Origin: Tubulanus polymorphus
Lineage: Eukaryota > Nemertea > Palaeonemertea > Tubulaniformes > Tubulanidae
Assembly: GCF_964204645.1 (NCBI RefSeq)
Contig: NC_134032.1
Span: 1,576,916-1,640,915 of the forward strand
Direction: 5' to 3'
Length of the DNA: 64,000 nucleotides
Position 1 is the stretch's first letter, and the number at the start of each line of letters is the position of its first letter. The notes beneath the pieces were generated by a model, which saw only the letters and a list, made by a program, of their open reading frames with translations, was not told the origin of the DNA and made no database searches. A program made the translations under genes and the position numbers. Positions 47,801 through 57,900 of the stretch are shown one piece after another.

Positions 47801-49861
47801 GTTTCCATGCCTACGTACCAAACTTCAGTTGGTAGGCATAGAGACATATTGTTAACCTGTCAAATCAGGGAGTCTCTTTTCTCCTCTCAATGCAGATTTT
47901 TTGGATATCCTTCAATACAGTTTCAAATGGATTAAAAAATGAGGATTTAGGTCGACTGCCAATGCATTCTGGTCCTAATAAGACTTTTATCAGGTATGTA
48001 CCACCAAAACTGACTGAGCTAGGCCACCCTGTATGCTCTCAAGTCAGGTTGAAATAGACATTAGACAGGGTGCGCAGGTACATGTGCAGATTGCCTGTTG
48101 TAAAATCGCTGAGGTAAAATTCACGGAATAACTATAAATGGGAAAACCTGGGCTAGAATAAAACGGGATTTCTGATTGGCTATTAATGACATCATCTAAG
48201 CTACACATGTACCTGCGCACCCGGTCTAGTATGGCAGGGGTTCGTGCCGTGGCAGAGTGTAGCAATGCCATCGAGTTCCAATCCCTGCCGAGGGAAAGTA
48301 TGTCAATCGAAATAGGTATTCTAAAAATCTACCTGCCCAGAGTAGAGGATTGTCAAAATAAGTCAATGGCGTTCTCGGATTCTTTGGGGCGGACCTGAAA
48401 ATTTGAAAAAGGCTGATTTGGCCATGCGAGGGCTACAAACAGGGGCTTTTCTGGACCTAATTAGGCCAACTTTTATAATCTTGCCCTCTGATGGAATGTT
48501 TAAATTTCACTAGCCTGATAGATTGAATTCTGGATGGTTAATATGCACATGAAGTATAAATCACAGGCGTTGTAGTGATTGACACTGCTGCCCTCTAATC
48601 AGATTTTTTTGATGATATTTAACCCTTTCAGTGCTGGCATATTAATACCCTATAGTGCTGAAGATAATTTGAAAATTCTGAAAAATTTCACCCTAGTGTG
48701 TTGAATAATGGGAATACCACTATAGTGCGTCTACACCGCGGCGCGGTGTATCGTTAGTTACTAGTATTTTACTATGTTTGACAGGTGCTGCCATCTTTCA
48801 ACAGAGATAATAAGTAATTACTAATTGAATCAATACACTGCAGTGCGGTGTACTAGCAAAATCCATCACTGATTCGTACGCCGCACTGCGGTGTAGACGC
48901 ACTGAAAGGGTTAATGATATTTGAATATATCAATTGAACGAAGGTGTTGCGTAGACGATCCAGAGAGATAAATGATTCGCTGTTTTATTGCAGGTGTTAT
49001 TCGAAGGTGTCGTTAAGGCTATAGATAACGGCGGTAAACGAATCCCGGTCAACACTCAACTCGGTTATACTAAAGAACAAGTCGACGCGATACAACGCCT
49101 TAAAAACAGTAAGGACAACTACGAACGTTTGGGCCTGTTCCCCGGAGCGAGCAAGTAAGTCACGTCTAGTATTTAAAGTATTTATTACGATGAAAATAGC
49201 TAAAAATGTTAAATAATAATTCGGACCAGTATATAGCACATAGGAGGGAGCCTAGTTAGTAGTTACCTAATTGTTGGTGGTAAGCTTTTTATAATCGGAT
49301 GGGCTTATACCAACTCAGTGGTTTCTTTCAACACCAACTCAGTGGTTTGTGAAAATATCCGATCGTGAAACTAAACCACAGTCAGGTTACTGACTAGAGG
49401 GAGCCATGACCTGTCATTCGGTCCTGTTGAGCGCATAAGACCTGTTCGATAGGATCTTTGCGCTATAGAATAGCTTTTTATTATCATATTTGAGAGAGGC
49501 GCAGTGGCCGAGTCGTTTAAGCCGCTGGTCTCGTCAATCTAGGGTTTACGGGTTCAAACCCTGGGGTGGCGACAGAGTTTCTTGGTCGAAGGTTCTTCTC
49601 CGGTCTCTCCCCCATCGGGAGAAAGAAACATCGAACCCGCTTTCAATGCCCTGCGTGGCGCTTAGCGGGTTGAGGGTGTTCAAAAAAAAAATTCATAATC
49701 ATTATGATTCACATCGATCTGTTTTCAGGGAAGAGGTGAACAAGTCGTACCGGAAACTCGCCGTCTTGCTGCATCCCGACAAAAACGTAGCGCCGGGCAG
49801 CGAGGAAGCGTTTAAATTGCTGGTCGCCGCGAGAACGTCGCTGCTGAAAGCGGCCAGATAG
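41839..49861 (+). CDS. DNAJC27: DNAJC27 / RBJ: Rab-like small GTPase fused to a J domain, complete
   Basis: Small GTPase with a C-terminal Hsp70-recruiting J domain; the human protein is linked to MAPK/MEK signalling. Exons: 41839-41913, 44893-44975, 45196-45265, 47168-47455, 48994-49154, 49729-49861. They total 810 bp, giving 269 aa against 273 in human. The P-loop is GNTESGKS (19-26). SCIIKRYCEKRFV and YLATIGIDYGVTK match the family almost residue for residue. Switch II is DMAGHP (67-72), with His where Ras has the catalytic Gln, as is normal in this family. The guanine-base motif ANKID and the ETSAQ motif are in exon 4. The J domain ends with SYRKLAVLLHPDK, HPD at 241-243. Intron 1 carries a 2.85 kb tandem array, intron 3 a 50-bp satellite, and intron 4 nested MITEs starting about 37 bp after the exon-4 donor. 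An acceptor at about 41743 suggests a noncoding 5' exon. Confidence 0.95.
41936..44785. repeat. 2.85-kb tandem array with higher-order structure, DNAJC27 intron 1
   Basis: Basic 23-bp units (GTTTAGTCAGTAACTGGACT + GTG; the GTAGCAAGACTCTG variant) mix with an 18-bp unit (GTTTAGTCATTGCTACTG). The marker GCAAGTCTGCGG recurs at spacings I count as 376, 156, 220, 220, 181, 220 and 179 bp, so a block of about 220 bp is repeated at a higher level. It ends about 110 bp before exon 2. Confidence 0.95.
45376..45725. repeat. Degenerate tandem repeat, DNAJC27 intron 3
   Basis: Three diverged units of about 100-140 bp, each with AATTGTAGCTCATGACAT and ending CACCAGGGGGCGTTG. Confidence 0.8.
45795..47101. 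mobile_element. TIR-bounded element carrying a 50-bp satellite, DNAJC27 intron 3
   Basis: The left end has two tandem copies of GGACAATTGCCCCCC (45795-45829), the right end the inverse, GGGCAATTGTCC, twice (47068-47101). Between them is about 0.93 kb of a 50-bp tandem repeat (TTAGAAGTTAATATCTGCGT core) from 46113 to 47050. It ends about 65 bp before exon 4 of DNAJC27. Confidence 0.7.
46113..47050. repeat. 50-bp satellite, about 18-19 copies
   Basis: Unit AATAATTAGTTAGAAGTTAA plus TATCTGCGTTACTTTAAGATTAAACAATTA in part; very homogeneous. Bounded by the inverted ends described at 45795-47101. Confidence 0.95.
47492..48302. mobile_element. MULE-like foldback MITE carrying a nested insertion, DNAJC27 intron 4
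   Basis: Arms run from tcctccctcgg... and end ...atccctgccgaggg; each contains the GCACGAACCCCTGCC / GGCAGGGGTTCGTGC pair and a GTGCGCAGGTACATG inner segment, as at 28236-28573. The left arm is interrupted at a TA by the mariner-like element 47575-48061. It begins about 37 bp after the DNAJC27 exon-4 donor. Confidence 0.7.
47575..48061. mobile_element. Tc1/mariner-like palindromic MITE nested in the MULE-like MITE
   Basis: 487 bp, flanked by TA. The paralogous arm at 28236-28573 runs straight through this point, which supports TA as the duplicated target. Confidence 0.8.
48623..48910 (-). mobile_element. piggyBac-like MITE, copy 6, DNAJC27 intron 4
   Basis: Intact 288-bp copy with flanking TTAA, ending 83 bp before exon 5 of DNAJC27. 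Confidence 0.85.
49255..49398. mobile_element. Short foldback MITE, DNAJC27 intron 5
   Basis: GTTACCTAATTGTTGGTGGTAAGC... and GATCGTGAAACTAAACCACAGTCAGGTTACTGACT; same as 57769-57898. Confidence 0.6.
49490..49692 (+). mobile_element. tRNA-derived SINE, DNAJC27 intron 5
   Basis: A-box-like GTGGCCGAGTCGTTTAAGC and B box GGGTTCAAACCC, a unique body, then a short A-run at 49682-49691. It ends about 35 bp before exon 6. Confidence 0.65.
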
Positions 49862-50693
49862 CGCCGAGCGGAATTAACGACTTTAAAAACGACGCCCCCT
49901 GGTGGTGACGTTAGTTTGTGTACGAAATCCGTCCCCCTAGTTTCGGTTAAAAGATGAAATTCAAGGTCGCGCGGACCATGTTCGTAGTTTTTGTTGAGAA
50001 AACCTGATTTTTTCGTCACTAGATTCCGTCCATGACTTGTAATTGAATTTGTTACGTAATTGGTTTCTGCTAGGCTCAGTTCTATTGAGGAGGCTCAGCT
50101 GTCAATCAACAGCCTAGAGCCACACCCCTTTCCCCGGACGTGTGAAGTGTCAAAATTCAGAGGCGTGTGGGTGGCTCCGAGCTGCGGATTCACACCTGCT
50201 ATGAAACCTCCGACTCGTGATAAATGACAATATTTGTCAACTTAATATTGATTTTGTGTATATTTTAGACATTTTTTGTCATTTTCATTATTTGCAAGTT
50301 TTTAAGTGGAAAATTAATATCAGTTCTTCGCAGCAGAATTTTTGTGTTGTTTCTTTTCATTAATTCTTTTTTTATTTGGAATCTGATAAATCTACGTTGA
50401 GCACCGACTTGCTCTGGTAAATTCTGTAGAAATGACACCTTTCATTAGATTAATCACCATTTACCGGGTGAAGTCTGGTGATTGATGGCGGTCAGAAGTA
50501 ATATTTAGGACTGGTATGACCAGTGGAATACAGTCACCAGCGAGGGCCGAAAGTGCAAAGCTCATTCCCACATTAACCATGCAATTCTGGCTTTTTTAAG
50601 CCAGAGGTTCTATTTTATTACAAAATTACAAATATTGTTGGAGGAACTGATTTTGTTTCTCGGGCTTCCGATACAAGACCCTTATTTTTGTAC
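49862..50693. other. 3' flank of DNAJC27
   Basis: AT-rich sequence after the stop codon, presumably the 3' UTR. I found no canonical AATAAA close to the stop. Confidence 0.4.
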
Positions 50694-50889
50694 TGTCTGT
50701 CTGTCTGTCTGTCTCACTCTGTGTGTCCATCTGTCTGTCTGTTCGTCTGTCTATCTGTGTCCATCCGTCTATCTGTGTGTCCATCTGTGTGTCCATTCGT
50801 CTATCTGTGTGTCCATCTGTCTGTCTATTTGTCCATCTGTCTGTCTGTCTATCCGTGTGTCTGTCCGTCTATCTGTCTGTCTATTTGTC
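50694..50889. repeat. (GTCT)n-type microsatellite with GTGTCC variants
   Basis: CTGTCTGTCTGT runs with interspersed GTGTCCATC, in the interval between the DNAJC27 and MPV17 3' ends. Confidence 0.93.
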
Positions 50890-51336
50890 TTTAGCGACAT
50901 TTAGTTTTAGAAGTCAAAGGCCTCTATTCGGGTTGATCCGCGTGGTTCCATCCTCAGTTTTAGATATTTTTGAAGAAATTCCAAAAGGTTGCAATTTCCG
51001 ATAGGATGAATGTCAAATTTACAGGTTTTAACGATGTCTTGACGAAAAGGAAAGGCACGGGTCTGGACCCCCGGAAACCACTCCCTAAATCCACCCTGTA
51101 CACAGGGTGCTGGCTGTAGATTTTTACCCGCATCAACCGGGTACATACCATCAGTGTCTACGACAACGAACGAAAATTCAAAATCGCTACCAGTGAATCT
51201 TTTTATTTTTATTCACAAAATAATTCGATGCGATTATTTAAAATGAACACAAGCAGAGTGTAAACAGTATTACGAGGTAAACTTTGAACGTTGATTTTTC
51301 GTAATTAAATACGAATTCATGCACAGAAAAAAGATC

Positions 51337-51745
51337 AGGGGCCGGTTGCTCAAAAGTTGGTTAGAGTTAACCAGTGGATAATTGACGTGGTGACAATTAA
51401 AACTTCATTGTTACTTTAGTATTTATCAGGGGCTGTAGTTGCTCAAAAGTTGGTTAGAGTTAACCAGTGGATAGTTGACGTGGTGATGATTAAAAGTTCA
51501 TTGTTACTATAGTATTTATCAGGGGCTGCAGTTGCTCAAAAGTTGGTTAGAGTTAACCAGTGGATAGTTGATATGGTGACAATTGAAATTTCATTGTTAC
51601 TATAGTATTTATCAGGGGCTGTAGTTGCTCAAAAGTTGGTTAGAGTTAACCAATGGATGATTGATATAGTGACAATTGAAATTTCATTATTAGTTTGGTA
51701 TTAAACGGCCGGTTACCTTAAACCAACTTTCGAGCAACCGGCCCC
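51337..51745. repeat. Four tandem copies of a MITE segment, MPV17 3' flank
   Basis: GTTGCTCAAAAGTTGGTTAG starts each of four units of about 90 bp. The block begins with GGGGCCG and ends with the inverse AACCAACTTTCGAGCAACCG plus GCCCC, so it is a foldback element with its core copied. Confidence 0.75.
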
Positions 51746-51799
51746 AGAATATCACACACGCACACGCACTCCGGAAAATAACTCCATCGCTCTTTTTTA

Positions 51800-54493
51800 T
51801 CAACTAGCGCAAGTCGAACAGCTATCGTTGATTATTTGTTCGTCGGCGATCTCGTCGATTTTGGTAACCTGTTTCTCCGACGCCCACGCTAAATACGCGT
51901 TCCAACCTAGCGCCACCATTTGCACCACGAATATCCTTGAAAACAAACGCGTAAGAAATTTGTTACGATCGGTATTGAAAATTTGTAATCTTCGTGATAT
52001 TTGTATGAAAATTCCTCGATTGAAGGATCCAGCCAACTAAGAATTTGTAAGTTGTCATTCGGCCGCAATTTGTATGGATCATTCGGTCATGTATAGATAT
52101 GAATATATATCATTCAGTCCAAACTTATACAAGTCCATTGTCTTTAAGAAACTTGGTATCATTGGTTCAATGTTGTCAACAGTATAAAATTGCCGCATTT
52201 AGGCTAAACAAAAATGATACCTTGTTTCTCCGCAGCGGCCGGGTCATTTTTGTAAAATATGATAAAATTTATAAACAGTTCATTTCTATAGCGGCCGGGT
52301 CTGTTATGGTGAAATTGATCACGATTTTAAAAAAAAGTAATGTATAGGGTAGATAGGCGGCCGGCCGGGTCAACATTTAAGCTCAGCAGAGCGGAGAAAC
52401 AAGGTATCAATTTTTTTTGGCCTTACCTGTGTTGTAGAGGAACGAAATAGAAGTTCAGCAATTGAGTAGCCGGCCATACTTTATAACTGTTCAACAGCAT
52501 TTGGAAATAATCCTACAAAGCAAAAAAATTCGAAAATGATTTCATTACAGAATTAGAATCAATTCATTTTGAGTATCGACTAAAATTTAGCTGAACTGAT
52601 TTTCCAATATCTGTGAACCTGATTTCGGGAACAGATTCTCTGCAGGGTTGAACCACAATTTTACCTGATTGATTTTTTCTTGTATTTCCAGCGAGCTCTT
52701 CCCCTGCCCGGCGCTCATTATAGTCAGAAACCCGAACAGGAAAGTCGGCGCGAAAAATATCTCGAAATAGAAAAAAACGAACGAAATTAATTTCGGAGTC
52801 TAACGTGTACAGGATTCAAATCTCGAAGCGCCGTCGTCGTTCTCACCTGGTCGGCGGCCATCTTTTTAAACGCGGTCACTTTCGTCGTGCCCGGGAATAG
52901 TTTGTCTAAAGTAACGTACCATTTTCGGATTACGGGACCCTGAAAAAGATGGTAAATACGACCAAACAAGGTTAAAGTCGCTGCTGGAGATTACGAAACG
53001 AGCCGCCGGTTTCTACGGAATTTCCGGTGTCTGGTCTTTCACAATTCTCAGTTAGACTATGAACATCAAGGGCGCCTCATTTCTAGAAACTGGTAAATGA
53101 AGATGTATGCTCTTTGAAATCCGTTCGAATAATTATTTATCATTTTTTGACTGACGATATTGATCTGGATCCAGTTCCACAGTTGTGGGTTAAGATTTTG
53201 CTCTGAGTTAACTCATTGAAAATGAACTAACTTTAAATCAGAGTTAACTCTAACTCACAACTGTGGAACTGGATCCTGAGTTCAGAGTTAACTCTAACTC
53301 ACAACCGTGGAACTGGATCCTGAGTTCAGAGTTAACTCTAACTCACAACCGTGGAACTGGATCCTGAGTTCAGAGTTTACTCTAGCTCACAACTGTAGAA
53401 CTGGATCCTGAGTTCAGAGTTAACTCTAACTCACAACCGTGGAACTGGATCCTGAGTTCAGAGTTAACTCTAACTCACAACCGTGGAACTGGATCCTGAG
53501 TTCAGAGTTTACTCTAGCTCACAACTGTAGAACTGGATCCTGAGTTCAGAGTTAACTCTAACTCACAACTGTAGAACTGGATCCTGAGTTCAGAGTTAAC
53601 TCTAGCTCACAACTGTAGAACTGGATCCTGAGTTCAGAGTTAACTCTAACTCACAACCGTGGAACTGGGTCCTGGTTGTTAATGCATCTTAGAAGTAAAT
53701 GGGTACCGTGTATTTCGGATTTAATCTTTTAATGAAATTCATGAAATCAGTTCAACATTTATGATCAATTTGTGGTTTCGATCTAAAATTCGAATCTGAC
53801 AATGAAATTGGCGTTATTTGGATGGAGATCAATGCGGGATCATGAGATAGCTGTGGTGGGCCTACCATAAAATTGGCATAATCTGGATCATGGCACGAAT
53901 TAGGTCTAGGGGATTTAGGCGACTGGCCCACGTACTCACCGCGAGACAGGCCCCGAATAGTAGAAATCGCCCGCTACGCTTGAAATCGAAATCCGCCATT
54001 TGGCGCCTTTCAACTCCGAATTGCGCGATCGCATCTCCAACACACATTAAACTACCTGAAATATGAGAAATAATGCCAACACATTTAGGTAGTCGGTAAC
54101 CTGTCAGTGGTTTAGTTTTAGAATCAGGTATTGTTATCCAGTATTGGTATAGGCCCACATGCCTCAATAACTTTCCACCTAGATGATTAGGTACCGTAAT
54201 TTCACATTTTCGCGATGATCATATCTGAATTCAAGGGTAGGGCACATCTCAGAGTATCTGACAGTGACAATCATCAAACCAGAATCGTGTTTATGTCGTT
54301 TGACTGGAGCTTTTTTCATTTACGTAATAACGGGTGTTCTAATTCATCCTAGGAAAACGATTTTGGCTAGAAGTATGGTCGATTCCCACCTAGGAAAAGT
54401 ATACGACTTGAAAATACCCTTACCGACTGTGAAAGACTGCGTTTTCCAGGGATGTTTGTCCAACAGATTCAAATATAAACGCAGCAGACGCAT
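51800..54493 (-). CDS. MPV17: MPV17 mitochondrial inner-membrane channel protein, complete
   Basis: Mitochondrial inner-membrane protein of the Mpv17/PMP22 family. Loss in people causes mtDNA depletion with low mitochondrial dNTPs. Exons on the minus strand: 54493-54424, 54055-53940, 52939-52847, 52760-52665, 52512-52427, 51935-51800. They total 597 bp, giving 198 aa (human 176). Exon 1 ends [14 protein letters not shown]. Exon 2 starts [18 protein letters not shown]. Exon 3 is [20 protein letters not shown] and on, matching MPV17 rather than PXMP2 or MPV17L. Exon 5 holds the family motif [18 protein letters not shown]. Exon 6 has GWNAYLAW followed by about 26 residues beyond the human C-terminus. 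The donor of exon 5 sits at the edge of a Harbinger MITE. Head to head with ADA; converges with DNAJC27. Confidence 0.93.
52202..52422 (+). mobile_element. PIF/Harbinger-like MITE, copy 5, at the MPV17 intron-5 donor
   Basis: Same 221-bp family with TTA at both edges (52199-52201, 52423-52425). On the minus strand the right-hand TTA supplies intron bases +2 to +4 of MPV17 and the first MITE base is the +5 G. Confidence 0.88.
53168..53674. repeat. Palindromic MITE with one arm amplified (44-bp units), MPV17 intron 2
   Basis: A copy of the 17882 family starts at 53168. From 53262 its right arm repeats about nine times with a 44-bp period (TTCAGAGTTAACTCTAACTC, then ACAACCGTGGAACTGGATCC). Confidence 0.85.
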
Positions 54494-54949
54494 CTTGAAT
54501 TCTTTCTCCGACGGCAGATTTATCCAGAAATGATTATTTGCGACGGATTATATTCAATTTTTACTAGATCCCAAAACACGACGACCAAATTTTACTTGAA
54601 TTGATCCCGATTCCTTCTACCCGCTGGTGCTGCCACCTCCGTGCTACGTTTCTGCGGTGATTCCGGGGATTCCATGGGGTATCCCAGTCCGAATACGGGA
54701 TTCCGTTTTATCAAAACCTGTACATTTTTACATTGAAAGCAACGCATTTAACTGAATAAATAAAGTAATCCAAACCACTTTCAAGACCAGATATTCAAGC
54801 CGATTTTATTACTTTAGTAGCCCGCCCCAGGATTTTTTTTTTGATTTTGTGGGGATATCCCAATACGGGGATTCCGGGAAACGACGGGATATCCCTTCTT
54901 TACACTAATCCTGTAACCCGTAACTCGATCTGGTTCCCAAAATATCCCA
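54494..54949. promoter_or_regulatory. Divergent (bidirectional) promoter region between MPV17 and ADA
   Basis: The two start codons point away from each other with 456 bp between them. The interval has no clear TATA box in a useful position. It contains three matches to GGGRNNYYCC (54676-54685, 54852-54861, 54886-54895), two of them the perfect palindrome GGGATATCCC, inside two similar segments rich in GGGATTCC. Assignment as a shared promoter is inferred from geometry alone. Confidence 0.55.
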
Positions 54950-57900
54950 ATGCTTATCAAGTTTATATCGCGTTGTACAGTAATAACAGGTTCTAAGCAG
55001 CTGCAGGCATTTAACACTCCTCGCTCTGTTAGCGCTAGTGTCAGAGTGTTCAGCAGTTTGTTGAGAGAAACACAATCTGCAAAACTACCTCCGCGTCACC
55101 AACGACAACCGGGACGTCCTCTGAAACATTTTCGTTGTCAACAAGTGAGGAATTTATTCTATTCGGATAGAGAAGGAAATATACATTCGTCGGTCACAAC
55201 AGCAGAAATGGAAGATATAAAAGCAAAGGTACGCTCAACTTGTCTTAGGACGCTGCTAGCCCCCCCCCCCCCCCCCCGCCAACAAAAAAGGGCCTAAATA
55301 TGACAGACAGAAACAAAACCTAGCATACTAGCACCTTTTCCAACTCATTCCATTTATAGGTTACTGGGGTCAAAAACTTTTTGTCAGGCCCCATGTCCTC
55401 TGGCCATTTGGAAAATATAGTTCACAGACCTACCATTTTCGGTGTACGGACCTACTATCTGTTAGTCTGAATACCAGTCGTTGTTACGGTTCCCTACAAC
55501 TCTGTTTCAGGAACAACGGCTAGGTACTAATCAGACTAACTATCTGTTACCTGTAACGTATAACAAATTTTAACAACCGTTTTTGTTTTTTTTTCTGACA
55601 GGTTGAACTTCACGTCCATCTCGATGGTTCAATTCGTCCGTCCACTCTCTGGGAATTATCCAGGTATGGTGCTTGTACTTGAAATTTAAAAAACCATCAA
55701 CGCAACATCAAAACCAATTCATTGCTGATGTTTTGCCGCCCTAAACTGCTTAAAAGTCCAATTCCAAAACTTAAAACTTTGGGTTCTAAAGATTTTCTGG
55801 AAACTAAGATTTCTAGGGTTAACTTTTTAACCCAGAAAGATTTACCAGTAGCCTATCCCTAGATAGAACTGATACCCAGTCTATAAAGCCAGGTCCAGGT
55901 TAAGGATTTGACATTAGGGATAACTTTGGCACCAGAGTCAGCTTAAAGATTTACCTGTATCCCTACTAGATATGACTGATACCCAGTCTATAAAGCCAGG
56001 TCTCTGCTTATGGATTTATCCCTAGCGATAACTTTGATAACAAGTCAATGAAACCTGGCCCTTGATAGATAACCTAAAATGTGGGTTTGATCGAAAGCAG
56101 TTAGCCTTCATCAGTTTTCGGAAATATGTTAATTTCCAAAAATATTTCGTCTAGATTTGAAGAGGTTTCAGGTTTCAGAATTAATCAGCTTTATTCAGAA
56201 ATTTGTATGCTCGGCCTACTTAGTTTTGTGTTTTGTTTTTCAGACAAAAGAACATTCCACTGCCGTACACCGATGACAAAGAACTCGCCAAAGCTTGCAT
56301 CGCGCAAAAACCGTATTCGCTCGACAATTTCCTCAAATCGTTCAGACTCATTGTTCCCGCCATTTAGTAAGTATATACTGAAATTAGTGTTATGAAATAG
56401 ATTGGTATCCGATCAACTCAGATAACTGATCAACTGGGGTGTTTTTCTGAATACTTTTTGACACTGACATCCGACTCGGATATCTCAGAAGTTGGACACA
56501 TTTTAAGGTCCCAAAAAATCCGATTTGGACTAAGTCTACTGAAGTTTGTGCATGTTTGCGGCACCGTTTAGAATGCCCGTTGTATAATTCATCTTTAATC
56601 AAATTTCGCGGGTAAAATTGAAGATGGAAAATCCCGGGCTAAAAATCTGTGATATCTGATCGGTTGATACCTGTAATGACATCATCTTAGCCGCGCATGT
56701 ACGCTCAGGCTCGTGTGGCAGGGTTTCAAGATCTGACTTGAGCGAAGTCGGCTGCTTTAGTCCGATGTTACAGCTCAATATACAAAAGAGATTCAATTTA
56801 CGAGGACAAGCGTTTATCTGTTTAGTCGAGATTGAGATAACGAAATGAGATATCTGATTGGCTGATGATGACGTCATCTAAACTGCCCATGTAGCTGTGC
56901 ATCGTTTCAAGTGTGGCAGGGTTTTGTGCGGTGGCTGAGACTAGCGATGCCATCAGGTGGAGGATGCCTCGGCACCCACCCAGGCGTGTATAAGCGATTA
57001 ACCGGTTTATAGGAAACTCCTTCTTTCTTTCTCTGGGAAGAAGCAACTTACAGAAGATATGTAGACCTTGTGAGTTCAGTTAATAATTAGTTGTTTCATA
57101 TGTGTAATACAGTACTGTTGTATCTATCCGAGTCTATAGATATTTTTGTCAGTATTATATTCTTACATCGACTATTTACATTTACTGACATAACTTACGT
57201 ATCATAACTTACAACTGTTTAGTGCGCACTAAATCTCGCGTCACGTTTCAACGCACACATTTTAATGAAAACCTTTGTTGCGTCTGCCTTTCTCAGCTCT
57301 CACCCAGGGCTGCAAAGCTCAGCAGAGTTCCATCAGTAGGCTAATGAGTCGGGGATGTTGTCATATAGGAAACCCCGATTCGGACGCCCAAGATCTGCCC
57401 CAGGAATTCTCAATCTGTAAGGGTTAAGGCTAAGAAAAGTCGATACCTTGTTTCTCATTTCTAATGGGCTTAAAAGTTGACCCAGCCGACTGAGGGTTCA
57501 TATAAACCTCTCTTTAAAATGATGATCGCGCTTACAATAACCGAAACCTGGCAGCTGTAGACATGAATTGATCTAGAAATGCATTTCAATTTACAAAATG
57601 ACCCATGAGAAACAAGCTATCATTCCTAAGTCTAAGCTAGTTTCAGCATGAGATCTATCTGACCGAATAATCGGAAAGATCTTCACACCCAAAGATTCCT
57701 GACCGTATCAAAATACAGAATACCGCAGTAACAGTAAAATGATTGGTTGATGTAAATAAGTTAGTTACCTAATCGTTGGTGGTAAGCTTTTTATAATCGG
57801 ATGGGCTTATACCGACGTGTTAGGGATGACAACATTAAGGATGATGATGTGGTTTGTGAAAATATCCGATCGTGAAACTAAACCACAGACAGGATACTGA

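Noticed and set aside
49490-49728. In-frame extension of DNAJC27 exon 6 upstream into a longer ORF
   Set aside because: The upstream part is a SINE and an A-run; the exon starts at the acceptor ending 49728, which keeps phase with exon 5.
53862-54167. Extending MPV17 exon 2 upstream to its own ATG
   Set aside because: The acceptor at 54056-54057 and a perfectly phased exon 1 (54493-54424, HPWKTQ motif) explain the N-terminus better.
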